NCBI GenBank assembly: GCA_037127255.1
Contig: JBANSL010000001.1
Coordinates: 28,452,501-28,516,500, forward strand
Length of the DNA: 64,000 nt
Direction of reading: 5' to 3'
DNA from: Persicaria tinctoria
Taxonomy: Eukaryota > Streptophyta > Magnoliopsida > Caryophyllales > Polygonaceae
Made by a program: the position numbers and the translations under genes
Notes under the pieces: generated by a model
Seen by the model: the letters and a program-made list of their open reading frames with translations, nothing else
Databases searched by the model: none
Told to the model about the DNA's origin: nothing
Shown here: positions 11,822 through 22,879 of the stretch, piece after piece
How the letters are laid out: every line of letters begins with the position of its first letter
Position numbering within the stretch: the first letter of the stretch is position 1

Positions 11822-13294
11822 ATGCAGAACAACAATTCAAATGGCATTGGAAGTCCTCAATTGCCTATCTTCAAATGTGTGAATTATCACTGGAGTTTGA
11901 AGATGACAACCTTGTTCAAGTCTCAAGAGTTGTGGGGCTTGGTAGAGCAAGGTTTCGAAGATCCCGAGCCAGCTGAGCCATACCAGCAGTTAAGGGAGAA
12001 AAGGAAGAAGGACTCTAAGGCATTGTTCATGATTCAATCAGCCTTAGATGATGAGATTTTCCCAAGAATTGCAGCATCAACCACCTCTCATGGAGCATGG
12101 GAGATACTTAGACAAGAGTATATGGGGGATAAAAAGGTAATCACAGTAAAATTACAGTCATTACACAGATAATTTGAAACTTTGATTGAGCAAGAAAAGG
12201 AGAGTGTTCAAGCTTTCTTGTCAAGGGTATCTGCTATTGCCAACCATATGAAGTCATATGGAGAAAACTTGAGTAGTGAAACTGTGGTTAGCAAAGTTTT
12301 GAGAAGTTTGAGTAAGAGGTTTGATCATGTGGTTGCTGCAATAGAGGAGTCAAAGGACCTAACTACCTACAGGTTTGAAGAGCTAACTAGTTCCATGCAA
12401 GCGCATGAAGATAGGCTTAGCAGAACTGGTGAGCAGAAAGAGGAGAAAGCTTTTCAAACTAAGGAAGAGGTATCTAAGGGAAAATCGGAAGGCTCAGGCA
12501 ATCGAGGTGGAGGCAGAGGTGGTTACAGAGGTAGAGGACGTGGAAGAGGTCGTGGTAGAGGCCAAAGTAATGGCTCAGAAAGGAGTCAAAATGATGACTC
12601 AGAGAGAGGACAATGGAGAGGCTCTAACAGAGGACAGAACAGTGGTTCAAGGTCCTATAGGAGCAGCATTCAGTGCTGCCATTGTAAGAGGTTTGGGCAC
12701 AAAGAAGCTCAGTGTTGGGACAAGCAAGAAGCTGAGCAGAAATCAGTGAACTACTCAGAGAACACTGAACAGGAGAGAAGATTGTTCATGGCTTTGTCGT
12801 CTGCTACAGAAAAGAGTAGTGAACTGTGGTATCTTGACAGTGGTTGCTCTAACCACATGTCAAGCTCAAGAGCTTTATTTAAAGAGCTTGATGAGAGAAA
12901 AAGGGGAAGAGTAAGGCTTGGAGATGACAAGATCCTATGTTCAGAAGGAAGAGGAACCATTGCCATCAAGTTTGTGCAAGGTGATACAAAGTTGTTGTAT
13001 GATGTGCAACATGTGCCCGGGCTAGCTCACAACTTGCTAAGTGTTGGTCAATTGCAAGCTGATGGATACTCATTGCTATTTGATGATGATAAGTGTGTGA
13101 TAAGGGAGAAGAAGACTGGTCAGGTGATTGTAAATGTGCCTATGATAGGTAATAGGATGTTTCCTCTTAACTTGTCAACTGAGGTGAGTAGAGGCATGAC
13201 AGCTAAAGGTGATGCAGACACCAAGGTATGGGCATTTGAATGCTCAAAGTCTGAGATTGCTAAGTATCAAAGACATGGTGCTAGGTTTGCCTAA
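11822..13294 (+). pseudogene. Copia Gag and protease, one stop and a 3' frameshift
   Basis: Translation from the ATG at 11822 gives a UBN2/DUF4219-type Gag. It is interrupted by a TAA at 12170-12172 and then continues in the same frame from EQEKESVQAFLSRV. An RG-rich stretch (RGRGRGRGRG, near 12530-12560) precedes a CCHC zinc knuckle, C-x2-C-x4-H-x4-C, at 12674-12715. The aspartic protease motif LWYLDSGCSNHM follows at about 12824. The frame is lost near 13225, where the sequence that should carry the first integrase zinc-binding histidine is deleted. Gag would form virus-like particles and the protease would mature the polyprotein. This copy cannot make an intact fusion. Confidence 0.88.
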
Positions 13295-15845
13295 AACAGG
13301 AGAAATTGATCTATGTGAGGGATGTGTCTATGGCAAGCAGATTAGAGGAGCATTCTCAAGTGGAAAGGCATGGAGAGCTGGTGAGTGTCTAGAGTTACTT
13401 CATGCTGATTTATGTGGTCCTATGCAAACCGAGTCACTTGGTGGAAGCAAGTACTTTCTCCTTATAACAGATGATCTCAGTAGATTCAGTTGGGTGTATT
13501 TCCTAAAGTACAAGTCTGAAGCTTTTGAAAGTTTCAAGAAGTTCAAAGCTCTTGTGGAAAATCGGTTTGGGAAAAGAGTTAAAGCACTGAGAACTGATAG
13601 GGGAGGAGAATTCCTATCAAAAGAGTTCATTTGTTTCTGTGATGAGCGTGGAATCAGGAGAGAACTTACTGCTCCATATACTCCAGAACAGAATGGCGTG
13701 GTTGAAAGAAGAAACAAGACAGTTGTTGAGATGGCAAGGAGTATGTTGAAGGCAAAGAAGTTGCCGAATGAGTTCTGGAGTGAGGCTGTTGCAACTACAG
13801 TCTATATTTTAAATATTTCTCCAACAAAAGCAGTATTGAACAAGAATCCTTTTGAAGTTTGTAGAGGAATGAAGCCTGATGTGAGTCACGTGAAGATATT
13901 TGGGTGTGTGGCTTATGCTCTAGTAAATCTAAGGGCAAAGTTGGATGATAAAGCTGAGAAGTGTATATTTGTTGGCTATGAACCTCAGTCCAAGGAATAC
14001 AGGTTGTATAATCCTCAGAAAAAGAAGATTATTGTGAGTAGGAGTGTGATCTTCAATGAGGTTGCAGAGTGGAGTTGGTCAGAGAAAGGAAAGGAGCCTA
14101 GCTATCAAAGAAATGTTAATATGGATAGCTTAGTAGAGGAGCAAGGTGTGTCAGGGGATAATCATCAACTGAGTCCTCCTTCAACACCATCAAGTCAGTC
14201 AAGTGCATCAACTCAAAACTCATCTCCATCAAGCTCATCGTCTAAATCACCTTCAAGAAGATTTATATCTCTTGCTGAAATTTATGAAAGTTGTGGTTTT
14301 GCTTTGCTTGCTGCTGAGCCATCATGTTTTGAAGAAGCAGGCAAAGAAAGTCATTGGAAAGGTGCTATGAAAGAGGAGATGAGATCCATTCAAAAGAATG
14401 ATACATGGAGTCTAGTAGAACTTCCTCAAGGGAAGAATGTAATTGGACTAAAGTGGGTTTTCAGAACCAAGTTCAAAACTGATGGAAGTGTGCATAAGCA
14501 CAAGGCAAGGCTAGTGGCCAAGGGTTATGCTCAGCAGGAGGGGATTGATTTTGAAGAAACTTTCTCACCAGTAGCAAGGCTTGAAACCATGAGAGTTGTG
14601 CTTGCCTTAGCTGCACAATGGGAGTTGCAGGTGTTTCAGCTTGATGTGAAATCAGCTTTTCTGAATGGAGAATTGCAAGAAGAAGTGTATGTTAAACAGC
14701 CCCAGGGATTTGTGAAAGAAGGTGATGAAGGGAAAGTCTACAGGCTACACAAGACGCTCTATGGCTTGAAACAAGCTCCGAGAGCTTGGTACTGTAGGAT
14801 TGATTCATTCTTTTTGAAGAATGAGTTTGAAAGGAGTGAAAGTGAGCCTACTTTATATGTGAAGAAGAGAGGCAAAGAATTTATTGTGGTTTGCCTCTAT
14901 GTGGATGACATCATCTACTTTAGTTCTTCAAAGGAGATGCTGAGCAACTTTAAGAAAGACATGATGAATGAGTTTGAGATGACGGATTTGAATCTGTTGC
15001 AATACTTCCTGGGTTTAGAAGTGCAGCAGAAGAATGATGGTGTCTTTATCTGTCAAGAAAAGTATGCAAGAGATTTACTCAAGAAATTTCATATGGAGGG
15101 TTGTGATGTTGCATATACTCCAATGAATACAAATGAAAAGCTTCAAAGAGAGGATGGAACAGGATGTGCAGATGAGAGGTTGTATAGAAGTTTGGTTGAT
15201 GGTCTAAATTATCTCACACACACAAGGCCTGATATAGCTTATTGTGTGAGTGTTGTGTCAAGATTCATGCACAATCCAACAAAGCAACACCTTGGAGCAG
15301 CAAAGAGAATTCTCAAGTATGTGGCTGGCACATTGAAGTATGGGTTATGGTATGAGAAAGCGGAGAATTTCAAGCTGCAAGGCCACACAGATAGTGACTG
15401 GGCAGGGTGTTTGGATGACCGAAGAAGCACCTCAGGATCTGTATTTAGTCTTGGATCAGGGGCAATCAGCAGGAGCTCAAAGAAACAAGACACAGTGGCA
15501 CTATCATCCTCTGAAGCTGAGTATGTTACCGCTAGAGCTGCTGCTAGACAGGCTCTATGGTTTAAGAAGTTGTTGAATGATCTAGGTTGTGTTCAGAAGG
15601 ATGCTACTGAGCTATGGTGTGATAACAGATCAGCAATTGCCATGACTAGGAACCCTGCATTCCATGCAAGGACAAAGCACATAGATGTGCAGCATCATTT
15701 CATACGAAAGCTTGTATCCAAGGGAGATGTTGTGCTCAGGTTTTGTGGCACAAATGAGCAGGAGGCTGACATGTTTACTAAAGCCTTATGTGCAGCAAAG
15801 CATCAGTTCTTCCTAGAGAGGATAGGAATGATCGAAGAAGCTTGA
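13209..15845 (+). CDS. Copia pol: integrase, reverse transcriptase, RNase H
   Basis: This is an 878-codon open frame. Residues 7-45 keep the GHLN...CEGC half of the integrase zinc domain. The integrase core has D67 (HADLCGP), D130 (LRTDRGGEF) and E166 (NGVVERRN). Reverse transcriptase spans about residues 415-660, with the catalytic YVDD at 564-567. A copia RNase H follows ([26 protein letters not shown]). The frame is offset from gag by a deletion near 13225, and the listed ATG is inside the pre-integrase domain, so it is not a natural start. All catalytic motifs of RT and RH are intact. The frame ends 12 bp before the 3' LTR. Confidence 0.9.
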   Translation: MMQTPRYGHLNAQSLRLLSIKDMVLGLPKTGEIDLCEGCVYGKQIRGAFSSGKAWRAGECLELLHADLCGPMQTESLGGSKYFLLITDDLSRFSWVYFLKYKSEAFESFKKFKALVENRFGKRVKALRTDRGGEFLSKEFICFCDERGIRRELTAPYTPEQNGVVERRNKTVVEMARSMLKAKKLPNEFWSEAVATTVYILNISPTKAVLNKNPFEVCRGMKPDVSHVKIFGCVAYALVNLRAKLDDKAEKCIFVGYEPQSKEYRLYNPQKKKIIVSRSVIFNEVAEWSWSEKGKEPSYQRNVNMDSLVEEQGVSGDNHQLSPPSTPSSQSSASTQNSSPSSSSSKSPSRRFISLAEIYESCGFALLAAEPSCFEEAGKESHWKGAMKEEMRSIQKNDTWSLVELPQGKNVIGLKWVFRTKFKTDGSVHKHKARLVAKGYAQQEGIDFEETFSPVARLETMRVVLALAAQWELQVFQLDVKSAFLNGELQEEVYVKQPQGFVKEGDEGKVYRLHKTLYGLKQAPRAWYCRIDSFFLKNEFERSESEPTLYVKKRGKEFIVVCLYVDDIIYFSSSKEMLSNFKKDMMNEFEMTDLNLLQYFLGLEVQQKNDGVFICQEKYARDLLKKFHMEGCDVAYTPMNTNEKLQREDGTGCADERLYRSLVDGLNYLTHTRPDIAYCVSVVSRFMHNPTKQHLGAAKRILKYVAGTLKYGLWYEKAENFKLQGHTDSDWAGCLDDRRSTSGSVFSLGSGAISRSSKKQDTVALSSSEAEYVTARAAARQALWFKKLLNDLGCVQKDATELWCDNRSAIAMTRNPAFHARTKHIDVQHHFIRKLVSKGDVVLRFCGTNEQEADMFTKALCAAKHQFFLERIGMIEEA

Positions 15846-15857
15846 ATCAAGGGGAGG

Positions 15858-16180
15858 TGTTAAGATGTGATGTGATTCAAGCTCAAATTATATAAGTCAG
15901 TTGCTGTCATAGAAGTTAGGTGAGTTAGTTATGTTTTATGTCCAGCAGAAGTTGGTTTTCTTTTGTGTATCACTACCTAGGTTTGATGTTAGTGGTAGTA
16001 GTGGTAGTTTTCTCTTTATCAAGCAGTTGTGTTTATTCAAGTATGTAAGGGGAATGTTTTTTCAGTTTTCAATCAAGGGGCGAGGCAATTCAGTAAGTGT
16101 GTGCGCTGTGTGTTGCACAAAGAGCTCTTCACCTCTAAACTGTCATTTGAAGGTAGAGGAATCTGTGTGAATTGCCAACA
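15858..16180 (+). repeat. Copia 3' LTR
   Basis: The LTR runs TGTTAAGATG to CCAACA and is followed by the target duplication AAGCT. It differs from the 5' LTR by scattered substitutions and a shorter TG run. Confidence 0.93.
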
Positions 16181-16199
16181 AAGCTTTCCATCAGTGAGG

Positions 16200-16560
16200 G
16201 GCCGACAAATTCGAGTCGTCTAGCAAAAGCAAGCCAGATCGCATAGCTCGTCGAGCCGGGTGCTGAAATCGAATGAGCAGACAACAATCGAAGGAGTTCA
16301 TGTCTGATAGAAAGGAGCGAACAATGATCGAAGAAGCTCGCCGATCCGGGTGCTGAAATCGAAGGAGCGGATAACAATCGAAGGAGTGGACTACAATCGA
16401 AGGAGCTCGTCTAGCTAGGTGCTGAAATCAAAGGGCAGACAACAATCGAAGGAGTTCATGTATGATAGGAAGGAGCGAACAACAATCGAATGAGTGGACA
16501 ACAATAGAAGGAGCTCGTCGATCCGAGTGCTAGAAAGAGTTCATATCTAATGGAAGGGAG
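16200..16560. repeat. Degenerate minisatellite, units of about 70-110 bp
   Basis: Units begin gctgaaatcgaa and contain acaatcgaaggag and gctcgtcgatccg. Starts are visible near 16262, 16331 and 16421. Similar words (aaggagcagacaattgctcg) reappear after the gypsy element at about 24568, so the array was split by that insertion. It gives no coding frame. Confidence 0.65.
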
Positions 16561-16565
16561 ATGCC

Positions 16566-18232
16566 TGATGTCCATGTTTTGTGTCATGTTTTATATTGAC
16601 TTTTATATCGATTTTTGTATGCATTTCATGCATTTGGGTTGGAATAGTACAGAATCTATGTAGTTTATGCTTATTTGCCAAATTATGGAGTCTACACTAG
16701 TTTCTATTTAATTTCGCAGAAATCGGACGCACTTTGGAGCTTAAAGGAAACTCATGGAGAAGCTAAGAATGGTGCAGCTGGAGGAAAGACCATATTTCGA
16801 CATCCATCATTCTGAATCAAGCTTTGATGTCTTCATGAGAGTTGTAGCCCTTGAAAAGAGCTTTCCAACGCATGCTCATATGCGTCAATCCGACGAACGA
16901 GGACTCGGGAAAGTGCGTTTCAAGAACAGAGCGGAATGCTGAGAGCTCGACATGTACTCGAAGTCGAGTAGACCCTATTCGACGTCGACCAAGCTTGGTC
17001 GAAGTCGACTACCACCTGTTTGGGCCGTGAGACTGTTGGGCCATTACGAGCATGCTTGGACACGAAGCAAGGCTGATTTCATCCAGTTCTATCAAGATTT
17101 ATCTAAGGAGAAGATGATTTATCCACAAGAAGAAGATATTTATTTATTTCCTTTTAGATAAATGTTCCCTTTATATCTAAGTTTTATCTTTAGTTTTTAG
17201 ATAAAATTTCTTACCTTGATTAGCAAGGATTTAGCACTATAAATAAAGCCTAGGGGGCTGAGTTTTAATCATTCAATTTTAGAGATACAGTTACACATAT
17301 AAGTTTAGGAGTTCGAAGGTTTTAGGGTTTTGGCATTCAACGAGAGTTGGATTGCCGGGATTGTAAAGGCTTTGAATTTAGTTTAATGCAAGTTGTTATT
17401 TCCTTTCAATCGATGTCTGAGGTTGCGATGAAGCGCGAGTAGTCCACCCACTTCTAGGGTAGGGGCGAGCCCGACGATAGCCATGCGTGTTTGAGGTAAA
17501 GATCCGACTTTTATCATGTTTTGAGTATCTACTATTTGTTATGTGTTTATTACCCATCTAATGGAGGTCCATGCTAACAACTTGGATTGTAAACATAAAA
17601 TCAGTAGAGATAATTAGGGTTTCTTGAAAGAGTTGTCTAATTGTTGGAAAAGGCGAAAGCTTAGTCCTTCGATGCGATCCACATGATTATCTGTTTATCT
17701 CTGCCTTATGCATGCTTGGTTATCGTTGTTGCAAACCCCAATCTTGGAAGTCCTTTTCATACAGTTTAGTTCGAATCCCCAAAGCCTTTTCATTTACTTT
17801 ATTTCGTTTTTATTCTCTGTCTTCCTCGAGATCGAATAGCACTCCTCGATCTCGACTACTGATCTTCGATCCAGGTCGTTGTAGCTTCTGTGTGCAGGTA
17901 CTCGACCAAGACAAGCCGACGTCGATGAGGACTTTACTCGATCTCGAGTATCCCTTTGTCGAGATCGAATAGCCTTTTCCTAGAGCTGCTGCGCTGTGTT
18001 CGACTATCCGATCTTCTGTCGAGTAGTAGTACTCGAGATCTATGACCACTGTTGTCGACTTCTGTGAGATTTCTCCGCTGCATAGGATCCGCTGACACGC
18101 TTCCTCGTGGATCGATCCTGACTTCCCACTGCTACATCAGGAGGAGGTCTTGTAATTATTTGCAAGGGACGGAATCTGGTTTGCTCTACTTTATTCATAT
18201 TTTATTTGCAATCTCGATTTCCTCCTACAACA
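16566..18232 (+). repeat. Athila-like 5' LTR
   Basis: The 1667-bp LTR has TG..CA ends. It contains two TCGA-rich clusters (16948-17011 and 17825-18060). A TATA-like tataaataaag lies at 17240-17250, a candidate for the start of the element's transcript. Confidence 0.93.
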
Positions 18233-18235
18233 AAT

Positions 18236-18253
18236 TGGCGCTGTTGCCGGGGA
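18236..18253 (+). other. Primer-binding site, Asp-tRNA type
   Basis: The tggcgctgttgccgggga string lies 3 bp after the LTR. It is the site where the tRNA primer for minus-strand DNA synthesis would anneal, and its sequence is characteristic of Athila-like elements. Confidence 0.85.
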
Positions 18254-18315
18254 AGCTATCATTCGCGCCTTAGGTAGTTGAATCTCACGTCTACTTTGAG
18301 TTACTTTTCAGGTGT

Positions 18316-21180
18316 ATGCACCGTTCTGGTCAACCATCTGAGTTTGACGGCTTAGACAACCCAGAACGTCTTATACAAGCCCATGCTAGACTGAAAAGAG
18401 CCATGGCTGCCGCAGAAACCCAGGAACAGCTGATACAGAGGCTTACAAGGGAACTGGCCAGAAAAGATGTTGCTATCGCCGTTGAGAAAGCAGCAAGGGA
18501 GCAAGCAGAAGCTGAGCTTGCCCAATATCCAACTACTGCAGAGGATTATATGCATCCTACTCTCGTCGTGCCTGAATCGGCGATTCTAATCCCTGAAAAC
18601 TCTTTTGAAATTCACACTCAATTTCTTATAGAGCTTAAAAATAATGCTTTTTATGGCAAATTTAATGAATGTCATCTTGAACATATTACCAATTTTTCTG
18701 ACATGTGCCGTACTCTTGCTGAAGGTACAACTCTGGAATATGTCAAGATGAAGGCTTTTCGCTAGTCTCTCGTTGGGCCTGCACTGAAGTGGCTTGAAGG
18801 GCTGAAACCAAGATCACTCACAACATGGGCCCAAGTAGAGCAAGAGTTTCTGAATAAATTCTTCCCACCCGCCAAGACAGCACTCCTCCGCCAGAAAATA
18901 ACCGCCTTCAAACAGAAGCCTGGGGAACCGCTGGCAAAGGTATGGGAACGCTACAAAGAACTGCTGCGATCTTGCCCTACACATGGACAACCATCCTACG
19001 TCATTCAGGAGATCTTCTTCAACTCTCTTGATCAAGTCACTAAGGACATAATCAACCAGTATACTCGCTATGAGTATCTGACGATGCCGCCAATTGACGC
19101 ATGGGGTGTGTTAGACAAGCTCACCAATTATGACAACAAATATGGGTCTACCGCAAACTATGAGGAGAACTCCTATGCCAGGCCAGCACCATCTATGCCA
19201 CTCTATGAGCCAGCAAAGGAGATTGACCCAGATGTCAGGGAGCAGTTCTACAGAGACCAGAATCGCAAGCTCCTCAAGCAAGTCAAATACTTATCTGTCA
19301 ACCAGCCTTGCATAGAATGCGGATCACAGCGGCACACCACTACTGAATACCCACACACTGAGCAAGTCAGGATGGCAGAGACACATGAAGAGGCAGCCTA
19401 CGCTGGGGGTCCCAATCGCTACATGGAAGATCAAATGTTCTATCAACCACAGTGGAACCAAGGTCCTCCTAGGAACCCCCCACCCTACAGAGCTCCAGGA
19501 CATCCAGAAAGGGACCAAAAGAAGGATGATCTGCAACTGATTCTTGAGGAGATGTGTCGGAATCAGGGCACCATCAACAACCAGTTCCAGAACATCACTA
19601 CAAAATTTGGAGAACTGGACATCTGGAAAAGAGGAATAGAGACGCTGATGGGTCAAATCGCTGCACAGATCCCACGACCATCCAGACAGCTCCCTGGGCA
19701 AAGAGAACCAAATCCTAAGGGGAAAACTGGACACGTCACAGCTATCAAACTCAGAAGTGGGCATCAATTACACGAGCCAGAGGTCGGGAAACATCAAAAA
19801 AAGGCAGAGTAGCAACTTGACATAGAGCAGACTCAACTCGATCTTGAGACTCTACTCAACCTCGACAAAAATCTGCTCGACACGGACCAGAAGCTGAGCT
19901 CGGACTCCACTGCGCAGCCCAGCAAGTCGAAGTCGACCACCCAAGTCGATCCCGACGAGCCTCTGGTCGAGATCGAGGAACAGCAAGCCGACGTCGACGA
20001 CACTGCAACACCTCCGACATCTGATATGGCTCCGAAGCAGAAAAAGCCACTGCCTTTCCCTTCCAAAGCACAGAAAGATCCCACTGCAGGTAGGTTTACC
20101 AGATTTGTTAATATGCTGCAAGAACTGAATGTTTCTATTCCTTTTAAAGAAGCCCTGCAAGAGATGCCTGGATATGTCAAATTTCTGAAGGAAATCCTGA
20201 GCAAGAAGCGATCCATCTCAGAGATCGCATGAGAATGCAAAGTACTCCACTTCCCTGAAAAGATACCTGACCCTGGTAAGTTTTCTGTTACTGTGGGTTT
20301 TGGACAATATAAATATGAGTCTCTGTGTGATTTAGGAGCAAGTGTGAGCAGCATGCCTTTATCAATCTGGCGAAAAGTAAAAATAGGATGCATAGAGCAT
20401 GTGGATGCCAAACTATACATGGCAAACAATATAGTGGTCATCCCTACATGTATAGTTGAAAATGTCCCCGTCCAGGTTGGTAAATTCTTTGTTCCATCAG
20501 ATTTCCTTATTATAGATTGTGTTGAAGATCCTACTAGCCCTATTATTCTTGGTAGCCCATTCTTAGCTACTACAGATGCTAGAATTAGTGTCAAGAATCG
20601 ATCGCTCACCTTCACCATAGGCGATGAGGTTTTAGATTTCTCTTTTGGCCCTGCAAAGGAGGAAATTTCATGGCTAGAGGTGAAAAGCATCAGCAACCAC
20701 GGGACCTAGCAAACAGTGGAGGAAAGCGCCAGCACTGTACTCGAGGTCGACATGAGCAACTCGATCTCGACAAGGGTTCTACTCGATCTCGATAAGTCTC
20801 TGTCGATCTCGACTACCTCTGTTGAGCCACTGACTTGCCCGGAGCCTAAGTATGGGGTCCCTGTACTCGAGGCCGACCAGCAGTACTCGACATCGACTAG
20901 CCCCAATCCCAAAGATTTCTGTTTTGGGTCCGAAAAGGTAAGTTCAGGTATGAATTCTACTCCCCCTCGGTCCATAAAGAAAATTTTCAATAATTTAAAG
21001 GGGGGTAAGGCCCCGTGGCGAGAAAATCTGCGGAAACTAAGAGCTGGAAGGAAGAAGAAGAAAGAGAAGGGAGATGATGCAAGCAACCACCTGTCAGTTG
21101 AGCTTGTATACTACCATCAGGACCTAGATGATCCAGGAGAAGGGCCAACCACGAGCCGGCCCCACACTAATGGTCCTTGA
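18316..21180 (+). pseudogene. Athila-like Gag-protease polyprotein with four in-frame stops
   Basis: A single frame of 954 codons has no frameshift but four stops: TAG 18763, TAG 19810, TGA 20230 and TAG 20707. The N-terminus has a coiled-coil-like segment (about residues 20-75). The Gag core follows (LKWLEGL, FFPPAKTALLRQKI, YKELLRSCP), then a single C-x2-C knuckle half (QPCIECGSQRH). An acidic LD/LE-rich linker is encoded by TCGA repeats (19813-20010). The protease has SLCDLGASVSSMPLSIW, with DLGAS as active site, and PIILGSPFLATT. A basic tail ends at 21180. There is no RT. Each stop could arise from CAG or CGA by one C-to-T change. It is inactive as it stands. The last stop might be the natural end of the protein. 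Confidence 0.88.
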
Positions 21181-22879
21181 GCGCAAACAGATAAGTCGAC
21201 CTAGCGACTCTAAAATCTAGAGCATGTACATAAAACTTTTGAATTTTGGGACTTTGAAACTTTTGGTTTTGGTTTTGTTTATTTTTGTTTTTAGTTTTGA
21301 ATGCTTCATGTGGAAGGTCTTGTCTTCGTGCGAATATCTAACATTTTTAGGTCGAGAAGCAATAAAGGATCGCAAAGAGAGGAAGATGAAGTCCCTGAAC
21401 ATCGAAATCGACGAAGGCCAAGTCGAGATCGACCACGAAGAGATCGAGCAGATCAAGTCTACTCGACGTCGAGTAGGCTTACTCGACGTCGACCACCAGG
21501 AGCATCCTCGACTTCATCTTTCGCTCGACACAGCAGATTTGTACTCGACGTCGACCACGCCTACTCGACGTCGACTACCACAGTTTACTCGACGGCCCTG
21601 TTTTACCTATACGACGCGTTATTCGGTGAGTTCCTTCCTTTATCCTTGTTTTACATTTATTTTTTTACAGTGGGGACACTGTATATTTTAAGTATGTGGT
21701 GGGGGAGGAGCTCGTTATTACTATTATATACTTTATTCTTGCTTTTGGTTTAACATGGTGAATTTTGAATAAAATTTTAAGTTTTTGTGCTTAATTGCTA
21801 AACTCAAAGTTTTATAAGACATCTCTCATTGCATGTAAATTGTTCAAAGAAATAGTGTCATGGAAGTTATATTGAACTCGACGATGCAAAATTGGATTCA
21901 TTAGAGATATAGCATGAAATTGCCTAGTAAAGGAAAGTCACAATGAAGTGCATTATTTTCTTGAAAACCATGAAAGGAGGTAAAAATTGAAGTTGCTTTT
22001 GACATGCTGCATGATAAGAGGATGGAGGACTTTATATTTCCATATATGCTCATATTGTTATATCCCAGTCATACCTATGCGTATGCATCACAAGAGCCAT
22101 ATTATGCTTTATTTCAATTATTGCTCCACATGATCTAAATATTGTCATTCTTTACCTTATTTCCTATCCGGGGATTATGTTGAGAATGATGTTACATTAT
22201 GGAGATGTTATATGGTGTTTGTGTTGTTGTTATTATCATATATGGAGTTTGGAAGGAATGTTTGAAATATATGGAAAATTTAATGAGTGAAAGAAAATCC
22301 GGTCACCTCAGGAGATAAAGGTAGATCGACCCTGCTCGCTGAGATAATAGTTTGGCGAGATGGGACACCAGGTGAGGGGTCCGACGCACTAAGTATCCGG
22401 GGCCATTCATGACACCCATGTTTGCGACTCGCGAGAAGGCAGTGCTGAGGTTAGAGAGGTAAAAGCATTATTATTGATAAAAGCATTATGAAAGGTGATG
22501 AATCTTATGAAGAACGAATGTGGTTGAGAAAGTTTGGAAATAATGCATTTCCCCGGATTTAACACCACATGGCCAAAAATTGCCCACCTTTAGCCTTTTA
22601 CCTATCTACTCCTTTTTTGAGCTGAAATAAGATCCTCTTGATTATTGTTGCTTTGTCACATAAAATTATTTTAGTATAAACCTCCTTTTGTGTGCGGAAA
22701 TTGCTTTTCATTCACAGGCACAGATTTGTAGGCACCAAATATCTTTTCAAGGATGGCAATTGAGTGTTGGGTAATATAACAATGAATCCATTATGTTGAG
22801 AGTTTTTGCAGGTTTCCCCTGAATGACCATCCAAGTTATTGCTTGGGGCCAGACAAGCAAGCTTAAGTATTGGGTGATT
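21181..22879 (+). other. Non-coding 3' internal region of the Athila-like element
   Basis: This 1.7-kb stretch lies between the last open frame and the 3' LTR. It contains a third TCGA-dyad cluster (21405-21595), a purine-rich gtggtgggggaggagc at 21696-21711 and AT-rich sequence. No RT, integrase or envelope-like product is recognisable, although autonomous Athila elements carry pol before this region. Confidence 0.7.

Larger units (their letters stand above)
11387..16180 (+). mobile_element. Ty1/copia retrotransposon, 4.8 kb, complete but defective
   Basis: The element is bounded by LTRs of 325 bp (11387-11711) and 323 bp (15858-16180), both TGTTAAGATG...CCAACA, and by the 5-bp target duplication AAGCT (11382-11386 and 16181-16185). 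It has an initiator-Met-tRNA primer site (tggtatcagagc, 11715-11726) and a polypurine tract (aaggggagg, 15849-15857). The domain order Gag-PR-IN-RT-RH is that of copia. The LTRs differ at roughly 4-5% of positions by eye, so it is older than the other two complete elements here. Gag has one stop and there is a frameshift before integrase, so this copy should be inactive without help in trans. Confidence 0.95.
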
